Shown here: positions 5,907 to 13,072 of the stretch, piece after piece
Position numbering within the stretch: the first letter of the stretch is position 1
Layout: every line of letters begins with the position of its first letter
DNA from: 13-2-20CM-68-14 sp035640035
Lineage (GTDB): Bacteria; Actinomycetota; Thermoleophilia; Gaiellales; Gaiellaceae
Assembly: GCA_035640035.1 (NCBI GenBank)
Contig: DASQWX010000057.1
Coordinates: 1-13,751 of the forward strand
DNA length: 13,751 nucleotides
Direction of reading: 5' to 3'
Translations under genes and position numbers: made by a program
The notes under the pieces: model-generated
What the model saw: the letters and a program-made list of their open reading frames with translations, nothing else
Database searches by the model: none
Told to the model about the DNA's origin: nothing

Positions 5907-6926
5907 TTGCGCCGGACCTTAGGGCGGGCGGCGAGGGTGATCATCGTGGGCGCCGTCGCGCTGGCCGTGCCGGCGGCGGCGGCGGCCGGCGAAAGCCAGA
6001 ACGTCCTTCACCCCGCGAGCAAGCAGGAGCACGCGATCTCCGTGATCTGGTGGGTGACCTTCGTCGGCTGCACGATCGGCTTCGGCGTCATCGTGTTCCT
6101 CCTCTCGCTCGGCTGGTTCCGGCGGAACAGGGAGAAGCTGCCGTTCGGCGGCGGCGACCGTGCAGGCACGGCGATGGTCGTCGGGCTCGGCGTCTTCGTG
6201 CCGATTCTCGTCCTCTCGGCGCTGTTCATCTGGTCCGACCTCTTCGTGATCAAGACGACGGAGGCACCGGCTGCCTCTTCGACGCGGATGAGCGTGCGGG
6301 TGGTCGGCCACCAGTGGTTCTGGGAGGTCCGCTACCCCGGCACCGACGCGGTCACCGCGAACGAGATCCACATTCCCGTGCGCACGCGTGTCGACATCCT
6401 CGGTACGACGGCCGACGTGATCCACAGCTTCTGGGTTCCGGAGCTCAACCGGAAGGCCGACCTGATCCCGGGGCGGGTGAACCGGCTCCTGCTCAACGCC
6501 GACCGGCCCGGTGAATACCGGGGACAGTGCGCAGAGTTCTGCGGGCTCCAGCACGCGAACATGGCGATGTACGTCTTCGCCGACCCGCCCGACGTCTTTC
6601 GCAAGTGGCTCGCCAACGAGGAGCGGCCGGCGCGGAAGCCGGCGACGGCGCTGGCACGCGAAGGCGAGCGCCTCTTCCTCCGCCTCCCCTGCTCGGGCTG
6701 CCACACGATCCGGGGTACGAGCGCGAACGGCACGGTCGGGCCCGACCTGACCCATCTCGCCACGAGGACGACCCTGGCCGCGCTGACGCTGCCGAACGAG
6801 CCTGCCGATCTGGCGCACTGGATCGAGAATCCCCAGCAGTACAAGCCCGGCAGCAAGATGCCCGGCTTCGCGCTGACCGACCGCCAGAGCAACGCCCTGG
6901 TGGCCTACCTGGACGGGTTGAAGTAG
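5907..6926 (+). CDS. coxB: Cytochrome c oxidase subunit II with fused cytochrome c (caa3 type)
   Basis: A 339-residue membrane-anchored electron-entry subunit of the terminal oxidase. Residues 1-28 are a signal peptide (RR near the start, then VIIVGAVALAVPAAAAAG), followed by two transmembrane helices at about 45-68 and 88-110. The periplasm-side cupredoxin domain carries the CuA ligands: His173 in VIHSFWVPEL and Cys208, Glu210, Cys212, His216 and Met219 in CAEFCGLQHANM. A C-terminal cytochrome c domain has the heme motif CSGCH (262-266) and the axial Met318 in KMPGF. The start is TTG 5907 behind a purine-rich run at 5891-5905 (GAGAGG at 7 bases); GTG 5936 would lose the start of the signal peptide. 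coxA follows after 7 bases. It heads the respiratory operon and would take electrons from QcrC. Confidence 0.96.
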   Translation: MRRTLGRAARVIIVGAVALAVPAAAAAGESQNVLHPASKQEHAISVIWWVTFVGCTIGFGVIVFLLSLGWFRRNREKLPFGGGDRAGTAMVVGLGVFVPILVLSALFIWSDLFVIKTTEAPAASSTRMSVRVVGHQWFWEVRYPGTDAVTANEIHIPVRTRVDILGTTADVIHSFWVPELNRKADLIPGRVNRLLLNADRPGEYRGQCAEFCGLQHANMAMYVFADPPDVFRKWLANEERPARKPATALAREGERLFLRLPCSGCHTIRGTSANGTVGPDLTHLATRTTLAALTLPNEPADLAHWIENPQQYKPGSKMPGFALTDRQSNALVAYLDGLK

Positions 6927-6933
6927 CGCACGA

Positions 6934-8835
6934 ATGGCCACCGTCACTCAGCCCGCCCTCCAGCGCGTCAACCGTCTCGAGCGGATCTGGGCCGAGCCTC
7001 GCGGTCTGCTCGGGTGGCTGACCACGACCGACCACAAGCGGATCGGCCTCCTCTACCTGTTCACGTCCCTGGCCTTCTTCGGCGCCGGCGGGGTCGAGGC
7101 GCTGCTGATGCGGACGCAGCTCTCACAGCCGAACGAAAAGCTGCTCTCGCCGGAGACCTACAACCAGCTGATGACCATGCACGGGGTGACGATGATCTTC
7201 CTGTTCGTCATCCCGATGACGACGGGGGCATTCGGCAACTACCTCGTGCCGCTGATGATCGGGGCGCGCGACATGGCGTTTCCGCGGATGAACGCGCTCA
7301 GCTACTGGCTCTTCCTCGCCTCAGGTCTCTTCATGTACTCGAGCGTCTTCATGCACTCGGCCCCGAACGCCGGCTGGTTCGACTACGTGCCGCTGGCGCT
7401 CAAGCCGTACGACCCCGGGCGGAACATCGACTTCTACGCGCTCGGCCTGATCTTCAACGGGATGGCGACGACGGCGACCGCGATCAACCTGATCGTGACG
7501 ACCTTCAAGCTGCGCGCGCCGGGGATGTCGATGAACCGGATGCCGCTCTTCTGCTTCGCGATCCTCGCGGTCTCGCTGTCGCTGATCTTCGCGCTGCCGT
7601 CGTTGACGATCGACCTCGTCTTCCTCGAGCTTCAGCGGAACCTCGACTTCCACTTCTTCGACATCCCGTTCGGCGGCGACCCGCTGCTCTGGCAGCACCT
7701 GTTCTGGCTCTTCGGGCACCCCGAGGTCTACATCATCATCCTGCCGGCCTTCGGGATCGCGACCTCGATCATCCCGACCTTCTCGAAACGGAAGATGCTC
7801 GCGTTTCCGCTGGTCGCGCTCGCCGAGCTGCTTGTCGCGTTCATCGGCTTCGGCGTCTGGGCGCATCACATGTTCGCGACGGGACTGCCGACGATCACGC
7901 TGGTCTTCTTCGCCGCCGCGAGCATGATGGTGGTGATCCCGAGCACGATCCAGGTCTTCGCCTGGACCGTCACGGTCGCGCTCGGACGGCCCGAGTTCAA
8001 GGCGCCGCTCCTCTTCATCGGCGCCTTCATCACCTTCTTCGTCCTCGGTGGGCTGACCGGGATCATGTTCGCGGCGATCCCGCTCGACCAAGCGACGACC
8101 GACACGTACTTCGTCGTCGCTCACTTCCACTTCATCATCTTCGGCGCCGCCGTCTTCCCGATCCTCGGCGGGCTCTTCTACTGGTTCCCGAAGGTGACGG
8201 GCCGGATGTACCACGAACGGGCGGCGGTCATCGCGTTCTGGCTGGCCGCGGTCGGGACGACGGTGACGTTCTTCCCGATGCACATCCTCGGCCTGCTCGG
8301 AATGCCGCGGCGCGTCTACACGTACCCGTCATCGATCGGCTGGGGCTCGTACAACCTGTCCGAGACGATTGGCGCCTTCATCCTCACCGCAGGGCTGCTG
8401 CTGATCTTCGGGAATCTCGTCTGGAGCCGTTTCCGAGGCGCTCCTGCAGGGCGCGATCCCTGGTACGGCGGCACCCTCGAGTGGGCGACGACGTCGCCGC
8501 CGCCGCCCTACAACTTCCCCGTCATCCCCGTCGTCCGAAGCGCCTACCCCAACTGGGACCGCGAGGACCGCGAGGCGGACGCCGTCCGCCTCGCGCGCGG
8601 GGAGCTCGTGCTCGACCAAGGCCACGAGACGCCGGCGTCGACGGTCGTCGACGCCGTGCCCGACGAGGTGGTGGAGATGCCCGGCGAGTCGCCCTGGCCG
8701 CTCGCCGTCGCCGTCTGCACCGGCGTGCTCTTCATCATGTTGCTGACCCGCCACTACGCGGTCGCCGGGATCTTCGCGGGGATGACGCTCCTGGCGGTCG
8801 GCGCCTGGCACTTGAAGGAGCCCTACGAAGAGTGA
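6934..8835 (+). CDS. coxA: Cytochrome c oxidase subunit I with C-terminal membrane extension
   Basis: A 633-residue heme-copper oxidase catalytic subunit that reduces O2 and pumps protons. Ligands are all present: His83 (MHGVT) and His399 for the low-spin heme, His397 for the high-spin heme (HFHF), and His262, His311 and His312 for CuB (GHPEVY, AHHMF), with Tyr266 positioned for the His-Tyr cross-link. Glu264 in GHPEVY and the DMAFPRMN block indicate a working D-channel of the A1 type. Gln340 in IPSTIQVF stands where the K-channel lysine is expected. After helix XII (about residue 495) comes a hydrophilic stretch and two further helices (about 588-627) resembling a fused subunit IV. The ATG follows coxB by 7 bases without a strong Shine-Dalgarno. 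The stop overlaps a GTG as GTGA, and a 133-base gap separates it from coxC. Confidence 0.97.
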   Translation: MATVTQPALQRVNRLERIWAEPRGLLGWLTTTDHKRIGLLYLFTSLAFFGAGGVEALLMRTQLSQPNEKLLSPETYNQLMTMHGVTMIFLFVIPMTTGAFGNYLVPLMIGARDMAFPRMNALSYWLFLASGLFMYSSVFMHSAPNAGWFDYVPLALKPYDPGRNIDFYALGLIFNGMATTATAINLIVTTFKLRAPGMSMNRMPLFCFAILAVSLSLIFALPSLTIDLVFLELQRNLDFHFFDIPFGGDPLLWQHLFWLFGHPEVYIIILPAFGIATSIIPTFSKRKMLAFPLVALAELLVAFIGFGVWAHHMFATGLPTITLVFFAAASMMVVIPSTIQVFAWTVTVALGRPEFKAPLLFIGAFITFFVLGGLTGIMFAAIPLDQATTDTYFVVAHFHFIIFGAAVFPILGGLFYWFPKVTGRMYHERAAVIAFWLAAVGTTVTFFPMHILGLLGMPRRVYTYPSSIGWGSYNLSETIGAFILTAGLLLIFGNLVWSRFRGAPAGRDPWYGGTLEWATTSPPPPYNFPVIPVVRSAYPNWDREDREADAVRLARGELVLDQGHETPASTVVDAVPDEVVEMPGESPWPLAVAVCTGVLFIMLLTRHYAVAGIFAGMTLLAVGAWHLKEPYEE

Positions 8836-8968
8836 CCGTCGCTCGCCTTAGGCTCGCTCCCGTGGGGGAAACCCTGTTTCCCCCACGAGCCCCGTTCTCC
8901 ATAGATGCGGGGAAACCTCCCGGTTCCCCCGAGTCCCCCTCCCCCGGTCATCGGCCAGGGGCTGACCA
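8836..8968 (+). other. Hairpin-rich intergenic spacer in the cox operon
   Basis: This spacer is unusual in an operon where all later genes overlap. It holds two hairpins: a perfect one, CGTGGGGGAAA-CCCTG-TTTCCCCCACG at 8861-8887, and a bulged one, GGGGAA(A)CC-TCCC-GGTTCCCC at 8909-8929. Both share a GGGGAAA/TTTCCCC theme, like small intergenic palindromic repeats. An uninterrupted plus-strand frame from GTG 8832 to TGA 8972 (46 codons) overlaps coxA by GTGA and coxC by ATGA. Its product would be Pro-rich and low-complexity with no recognisable domain, so I do not call it a gene. Confidence 0.6.
8861..8887 (+). repeat. Perfect 11-bp stem-loop between coxA and coxC
   Basis: CGTGGGGGAAA (8861-8871) and TTTCCCCCACG (8877-8887) pair perfectly around a 5-base loop CCCTG; GCTC/GAGC flanks can extend the stem past a two-base bulge. 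No T-tract follows, so it is a poor intrinsic terminator. Likely roles are transcript processing, segmental stability between coxA and the downstream genes, or a REP-like repeat. Confidence 0.7.
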
Positions 8969-9553
8969 ATGACCGCGATCGCGAGAGCGGAATCCTCGCG
9001 CCTCGCCCGGCCGAACGGCTGGTGGGGAATGGCGATCTTCGTCGCGACCGAGGCGACGCTGTTCGGGACGATCATCGGCACCTACTACTACCTCCGCTTC
9101 AACAACGTCCATTGGCCCCCGCCGGGGGTACCGGAGCCCAAGCTGACGCTGCCTCTCGTCCTCACCGGCATCCTCGTCGCGACGAGCGTGCCGATGCAGG
9201 CGGCTCTCTCGTGGGCGATGCGAGGCCGGCTTGCGGCGGCCCGTGCGGCGCTGCTGCTCGCGGTTGTCCTGCAGGCCGGCTACCTCGGCATGCAGCTGCA
9301 TCTCTTCGTTCACGACGTGCACGAGTTCCCGCCGAGCGAGAGCTCGTATTCGTCGGCCTACTTCACGATGCTTGGCGCGCATCACGTCCACGTCGGAATC
9401 GGCATCCTGCTCAACCTCTGGCTCCTGCTCCGGACGGCGACCGGGCTGACGAACTACCGCCTGAACGCCCTGCGGGCGACCACGTTCTTCTGGCACTTCG
9501 TCAACATCCTCGCTCTCTGCGTCCTCGGCACGCAGCTCTCGCCGCGGGCATGA
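8969..9553 (+). CDS. coxC: Cytochrome c oxidase subunit III (short, five-helix form)
   Basis: A 194-residue membrane protein of the heme-copper oxidase subunit III family, which stabilises subunit I and its proton uptake. It opens with PNGWWGMAIFVATEATLFGTIIGTYYYLR, contains the family block MLGAHHVHVGIGILLNLW, and ends with FFWHFVNILALCVLGTQ. Five helices and about 195 residues match the actinobacterial short form that lacks the first two helices of the mitochondrial type. The ATG 8969 is preceded by CAGGGG about 8 bases upstream. It is separated from coxA by a hairpin-rich spacer and overlaps the next gene by ATGA. Confidence 0.95.
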   Translation: MTAIARAESSRLARPNGWWGMAIFVATEATLFGTIIGTYYYLRFNNVHWPPPGVPEPKLTLPLVLTGILVATSVPMQAALSWAMRGRLAAARAALLLAVVLQAGYLGMQLHLFVHDVHEFPPSESSYSSAYFTMLGAHHVHVGIGILLNLWLLLRTATGLTNYRLNALRATTFFWHFVNILALCVLGTQLSPRA

Positions 9554-9933
9554 GGCGCGACCTCAACGTCAACGCCGAGTTCCTCCAGTGGTTCGGCCTG
9601 CTCGGGGCGGCGCTGACGTGGACGCTTCAGCTGGTGATCGGATTCGGCGTCACGATCGCGCGGTGCGGCGCCGCCAACGCCGTGCTCGGAGTCGATCTCA
9701 AGGCTTGGGAGGTAACGCTGCTGGTGGCTGGAATCGTCTTCGCGTTGCTGGCAGAAGGGGCCGCGCTGACGCTCCTCTGGCAGACCCGCGACGTCGACTA
9801 CACGGAGGCGCCGCCCGACGGCCGCCGGCACTTCTTCGTCGTTGCCGCCGCGCTCGGAAATCTGCTCTTCCTGGTCGTCATCGTCCTCAGCGGGGTCGGG
9901 GCGATCGTCCACACGCCGTGCGTTCCGGCATGA
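9550..9933 (+). CDS. Conserved-position three-helix membrane protein of the cox-qcr operon, function unknown
   Basis: A 127-residue protein with three predicted transmembrane helices (about 13-37 LLGAALTWTLQLVIGFGVTIA, 54-77 VTLLVAGIVFALLAEGAALTLLW, 95-119 FFVVAAALGNLLFLVVIVLSG). One Cys follows helix 1 (IARCGAAN) and one sits near the C-terminus (HTPCVPA); both could face outside and form a disulfide. It overlaps coxC and qcrC by ATGA at each end, so it is made in step with the oxidase and the bcc complex. I do not recognise a named family. Position suggests a small accessory or bridging subunit of the supercomplex, or an assembly factor; that is inference only. Confidence 0.85.
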   Translation: MRRDLNVNAEFLQWFGLLGAALTWTLQLVIGFGVTIARCGAANAVLGVDLKAWEVTLLVAGIVFALLAEGAALTLLWQTRDVDYTEAPPDGRRHFFVVAAALGNLLFLVVIVLSGVGAIVHTPCVPA

Positions 9934-10685
9934 CGCGGCTCGCGGTCGTGGTCGGGCTGGTGCTCGCGCTTGCCGGGAGCGCGAACGCTCAACCCGGCAG
10001 CGGTGTCAAGGGGAAGAGCGGCAAGGAGCTGTACGCGGCGTACTGCCTCAGCTGCCACGGCGTCGACGGCAGCGGGGTCAGCTCGACCAGTCACCCCACC
10101 GGCGTTCTGGACGTGCGCGGGCTCGGGCCGCCGCTCACCGACGTCGGCGCGCTGGGGGCCGACTTCTACCTCACGACCGGCTACATGCCACTCGACGACC
10201 CGCACGAGCAGCCGCGGCGCAGCGCGTCGCCGTTCGACAAGCGGGAGATCGCGGCCCTCGTCGACTACGTGGCCTCGTTCGGCCAAGGACCGCCGGTGCC
10301 GGAGCCCCACCCCGAGCGCGGCGACGTCTCGCGCGGTCTCGCCCTGTTCACCGAGCATTGCGCGGGCTGTCACCAGGTCGTGGCCGAGGGCGGCTACGTG
10401 ACGAACGCCGTCGCGCCGCCGTTGCACCGCGCGACGCCCGTGCAGATCGCCGAGGCCGTCCGCATCGGCCCGTACCTGATGCCGAAGTTCCCGAAGAGCC
10501 AGATCAGCGATGCGCAGCTCGACTCGATCATCGCCTACGTCGAGCTCGCGAAGCACCCGGACGACCGAGGAGGCTGGAACCTCGGCCGCATCGGGCCGGT
10601 TCCGGAAGGGCTCGTCACCTGGCTGATCGCCGCGGTGGCGCTGGTTGCCTGCTGCCTCGTGATCGGGAGGAAGTTCCAGCGATGA
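9930..10685 (+). CDS. qcrC: Membrane-anchored diheme cytochrome c (QcrC)
   Basis: A 251-residue electron carrier of the cytochrome bcc complex that takes over the role of cytochrome c1 and soluble cytochrome c. A signal peptide (MTRLAVVVGLVLALAGSANA) leads to two tandem cytochrome c domains. Heme 1 motif CLSCH is at 39-43 with Met86 (GYMPL) as likely axial ligand; heme 2 motif CAGCH is at 144-148 with Met184 (YLMPKFP). A single C-terminal helix (about 228-247, LVTWLIAAVALVACCLVIG) anchors it, followed by a short basic tail. It overlaps its upstream and downstream neighbours by ATGA. Together with the extra heme c on CoxB it would give three c hemes between the Rieske protein and CuA. Confidence 0.95.
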   Translation: MTRLAVVVGLVLALAGSANAQPGSGVKGKSGKELYAAYCLSCHGVDGSGVSSTSHPTGVLDVRGLGPPLTDVGALGADFYLTTGYMPLDDPHEQPRRSASPFDKREIAALVDYVASFGQGPPVPEPHPERGDVSRGLALFTEHCAGCHQVVAEGGYVTNAVAPPLHRATPVQIAEAVRIGPYLMPKFPKSQISDAQLDSIIAYVELAKHPDDRGGWNLGRIGPVPEGLVTWLIAAVALVACCLVIGRKFQR

Positions 10686-11680
10686 GCGCGCTTCGCCGCT
10701 GGATCGTGGCCTTCTTCGTGCTCCTGCTCGGCAAGAGGAAGCAGCGCCCCAGGCTCGAGTCCGGCGAGCGAATCGTGCCGCCGGGAGCTCCCGACCCACG
10801 TGCGGAGTTGCTCGTGCTCGGCCTGCTGTTGGCGGCCGCGGGGGCGGCGGTGGGCTTCATCGTCGTCTATTCGTTCAACCACCTGGCGCATCAGACGCAG
10901 TACCTCGGGCTCGCACTGGGCCTCGCCTTCGCCTTCGTCGCGGCGGCCTTGATCGTCATCGCCAAGCGCCTGATCGTCACGGAGGAGCTCGAGGAGGACT
11001 ATCCCACGTCGCACCCGGCGGTCCAGGAGGAGATCGACCAGCTCGTCGAGGAGAGCGGCGACCGCTTCACCCGGAAGCGCCTGCTGACCGCCGGGGCAGG
11101 CGCTGCGGCGGGCGCGATCGGTGCGGCACTGATCGTCCCGGCTCTCTCGCTCGGCCCGTTCCTCGACACGGATCCGCTCTACGAGACGCCGTGGCGGCGC
11201 GGGCGTCGCCTCGTGGACGAGGCGGGCAGGCCGTTTCTCCTCGACTCGGTGGAGCCCGAGACGTTCTATACGGCCTACGCCGAGGGAGCCGACAAGGAAG
11301 AGCTGGGCTCGTCCCTCGTCGTCGTCCGCTTTTCGCCCGCGCGGCTTCGGTTGCCGAGCGGCCGGCGCGACTGGGCGCCGCACGGCGTCGTTGCGTACTC
11401 GAAGATCTGCACGCACGCCGGGTGCGCGGTCGCCTTGTTCCGCAAGCCGACCTTCCCGGTCGTCGAGCCCGGCCCGGCATTGATCTGCCCCTGCCATTAC
11501 TCGACGTTCGACCCGACTCGCGGCGGGAACGTGATCTTCGGCCCCGCCGGCCGGCCGCTGCCCCAGCTACCGCTTCTCGTCGACTCGCGGGGCGTCCTTC
11601 GCGCAGCCGGCAACTTCTCGGGTCCGGTCGGCCCGTCCTGGTGGGGCGTCCGTTCGAAGGCGCCGAGGAACCCCTCGTGA
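10682..11680 (+). CDS. qcrA: Rieske iron-sulfur protein of the cytochrome bcc complex (QcrA)
   Basis: A 332-residue protein that carries electrons from the quinol site to QcrC. The C-terminal Rieske domain has both cluster boxes: CTHAGC (Cys243 and His245 as ligands, Cys248 for the disulfide) and CPCHYS (Cys269 and His272 as ligands, Cys271 for the disulfide). Ahead of it lie three membrane helices (about 42-64, 71-95 and 132-158), the layout known for actinobacterial QcrA and unlike the single helix of proteobacterial Rieske proteins. The third helix is preceded by FTRKRLLTAG, which resembles the Tat-type signal used for this last segment in actinobacteria, although the twin arginine is split (RKR). 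The two boxes are 20 residues apart, with an insert between them. ATG 10682 overlaps qcrC; the stop overlaps qcrB as GTGA. Confidence 0.96.
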   Translation: MSALRRWIVAFFVLLLGKRKQRPRLESGERIVPPGAPDPRAELLVLGLLLAAAGAAVGFIVVYSFNHLAHQTQYLGLALGLAFAFVAAALIVIAKRLIVTEELEEDYPTSHPAVQEEIDQLVEESGDRFTRKRLLTAGAGAAAGAIGAALIVPALSLGPFLDTDPLYETPWRRGRRLVDEAGRPFLLDSVEPETFYTAYAEGADKEELGSSLVVVRFSPARLRLPSGRRDWAPHGVVAYSKICTHAGCAVALFRKPTFPVVEPGPALICPCHYSTFDPTRGGNVIFGPAGRPLPQLPLLVDSRGVLRAAGNFSGPVGPSWWGVRSKAPRNPS

Positions 11681-13041
11681 TCCGCGGCCTCGTTCGCTTC
11701 CTCGACGAGCGCAGCGGCGCGGCGCCCTTCGTTCAGAAAGCCCTGCGCTACGTGTTTCCGGACAACTGGTCGTTCCTCCTCGGCGAGGTCGCGCTCTACG
11801 CGTTCATCGTCCTCGTCGGCACCGGGATCTACCTGACCCTCTTCTTCGAGCCGAGCACGGCCTCGGCCTACTACACGGGCCAGTACGCGCCGCTGCACGG
11901 ACACGAGATGAGCGTTGCCTACCGGTCCGCCGTCGATCTCTCGTTCAAGGTGCGCGCCGGCCTGCTAATGCGGCAGACGCACCACTGGGCGGCCGACGTC
12001 TTCGTCGCCGCGATCGTGCTCCACATGCTCCGCATCTTCTTCACCGGCGCGTTCCGCAAGCCACGAGACCTGACCTATTACCTGGGCGTGACCATGCTGG
12101 TGCTGGCCCTGCTCGAGGGCTACCTCGGCTACTCGCTCGTCGACGACTTGCTCTCCGGGATGGGGCTCGCGATCGGCTACTCGGTCCTGATGTCGATTCC
12201 CTTCGTGGGCGCGAACCTCGCCATGCTGATCTGGGGCGGGCCGTTTCCCGGCACGGCCGCGTTCGAATCGCGGATGTACGTGGCGCACGTGTTCCTGTTC
12301 CCGATCCTGATCGCCACGCTGCTTGCGCTGCATCTGGTGCTCGTCGCCGCACGGCACCACACACAGTTCCGTGAGAACCGGCGCACGACCGAGAAGAGGG
12401 TCGTCGGCATCCCGACGTTCCCGGGCCAGACCCCGCGCTCCCTCGGGCTGTTCTTCGCGGTCGCCGCGGTTCTCTTCCTGCTCGGAGGGCTCGTGCAGAT
12501 CAATCCCATCTGGCTCTGGGGCCCCTACCACGTAGCGCAGGGAACGAACGGCGCGCAGCCGGACTGGTACCTCGGCTGGCTCATCGGGGCGCTCCGGCTC
12601 GTGCCGAACTTCGACGTCGCGATCGGTAACTACACGCTGATCCCGAACCCGTTCTGGGGCGGAGCGCTGTTCCCGAGCATCGTCTTCCTGATCCTCTACC
12701 TGTCGCCCTGGCTGGAACGACGTCTCACCGGCGAATACGGCTTCCACAACCTGCTCGACCGGCCCCGCGACGCACCGTGGCGGACCGCCCTCGGCGTCGC
12801 GCTCTTCACCTGGGTGTTCATCGTCTTCCTCGCCGGCGCATCCGATCGCGTCTTCGTCTCGTTCGGCGTGTCGTACGAAGCCCAGATCTGGATCTATCGC
12901 GTGCTCCTCTTCGTCTTGCCGCTCGTCGCCTTGATCGTCACGCGACGGCTCTGCCTCGCGCTGCAGGAGTCGGAGCGCCGCGGCCGGATCCGCAAGCAGG
13001 CGGAAGCCGAAGCGCGGGGCGAGCTCCCGCAGCCCGAATAA
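11677..13041 (+). CDS. qcrB: Cytochrome b subunit of the cytochrome bcc complex (QcrB)
   Basis: A 454-residue membrane protein that oxidises menaquinol and carries both b hemes. Helix B has HHWAADVFVAAIVLH and helix D has AHVFLFPILIATLLALH, giving the four His ligands; the helix D pair has 14 residues between, as in b6f and actinobacterial proteins. The Qo-site motif is PDWYLGW, the form usual in this lineage instead of PEWY. It has further C-terminal helices beyond the Qo motif and a charged tail (ESERRGRIRKQAEAEARGE). The start GTG 11677 overlaps the qcrA stop as GTGA; longer upstream frames lie in qcrA. It is the last gene of the operon and ends 19 bases from a convergent gene. Confidence 0.96.
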   Translation: MIRGLVRFLDERSGAAPFVQKALRYVFPDNWSFLLGEVALYAFIVLVGTGIYLTLFFEPSTASAYYTGQYAPLHGHEMSVAYRSAVDLSFKVRAGLLMRQTHHWAADVFVAAIVLHMLRIFFTGAFRKPRDLTYYLGVTMLVLALLEGYLGYSLVDDLLSGMGLAIGYSVLMSIPFVGANLAMLIWGGPFPGTAAFESRMYVAHVFLFPILIATLLALHLVLVAARHHTQFRENRRTTEKRVVGIPTFPGQTPRSLGLFFAVAAVLFLLGGLVQINPIWLWGPYHVAQGTNGAQPDWYLGWLIGALRLVPNFDVAIGNYTLIPNPFWGGALFPSIVFLILYLSPWLERRLTGEYGFHNLLDRPRDAPWRTALGVALFTWVFIVFLAGASDRVFVSFGVSYEAQIWIYRVLLFVLPLVALIVTRRLCLALQESERRGRIRKQAEAEARGELPQPE

Positions 13042-13072
13042 CCGCGCTCTTTCACTTGCTTTAGAGCTGCGG
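13042..13072. terminator. Possible hairpin between convergent qcrB and oxidoreductase genes
   Basis: CCGCGCTCT (13042-13050) can pair with AGAGCTGCGG (13063-13072) with one bulged base and a 12-base loop. It sits in the 19-base gap between the convergent stops and runs into the end of the oxidoreductase gene. No T-run follows on either strand, so as an intrinsic terminator it is weak. A bidirectional pause or RNA end-protecting stem is possible. Confidence 0.3.

Noticed and set aside
8861..8929. CRISPR or rho-independent terminator between coxA and coxC
   Set aside because: Only two unequal hairpins with no spacer regularity, and no T-tract after either stem.
7014..8972. 652-codon plus-strand frame overlapping coxA
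   Set aside because: Alternative frame of coxA with Arg/Ala/Pro-rich low-complexity product; coxA has all its ligands in the true frame.
9842..10681. N-terminal extension of the Rieske frame back to 9842
   Set aside because: The upstream part is the out-of-frame shadow of qcrC; ATG 10682 has the ATGA overlap and starts the first helix region.
11191..11676. N-terminal extension of the cytochrome b frame
   Set aside because: It overlaps the Rieske domain in another frame and looks like shadow sequence; GTG 11677 gives the standard cytochrome b start.
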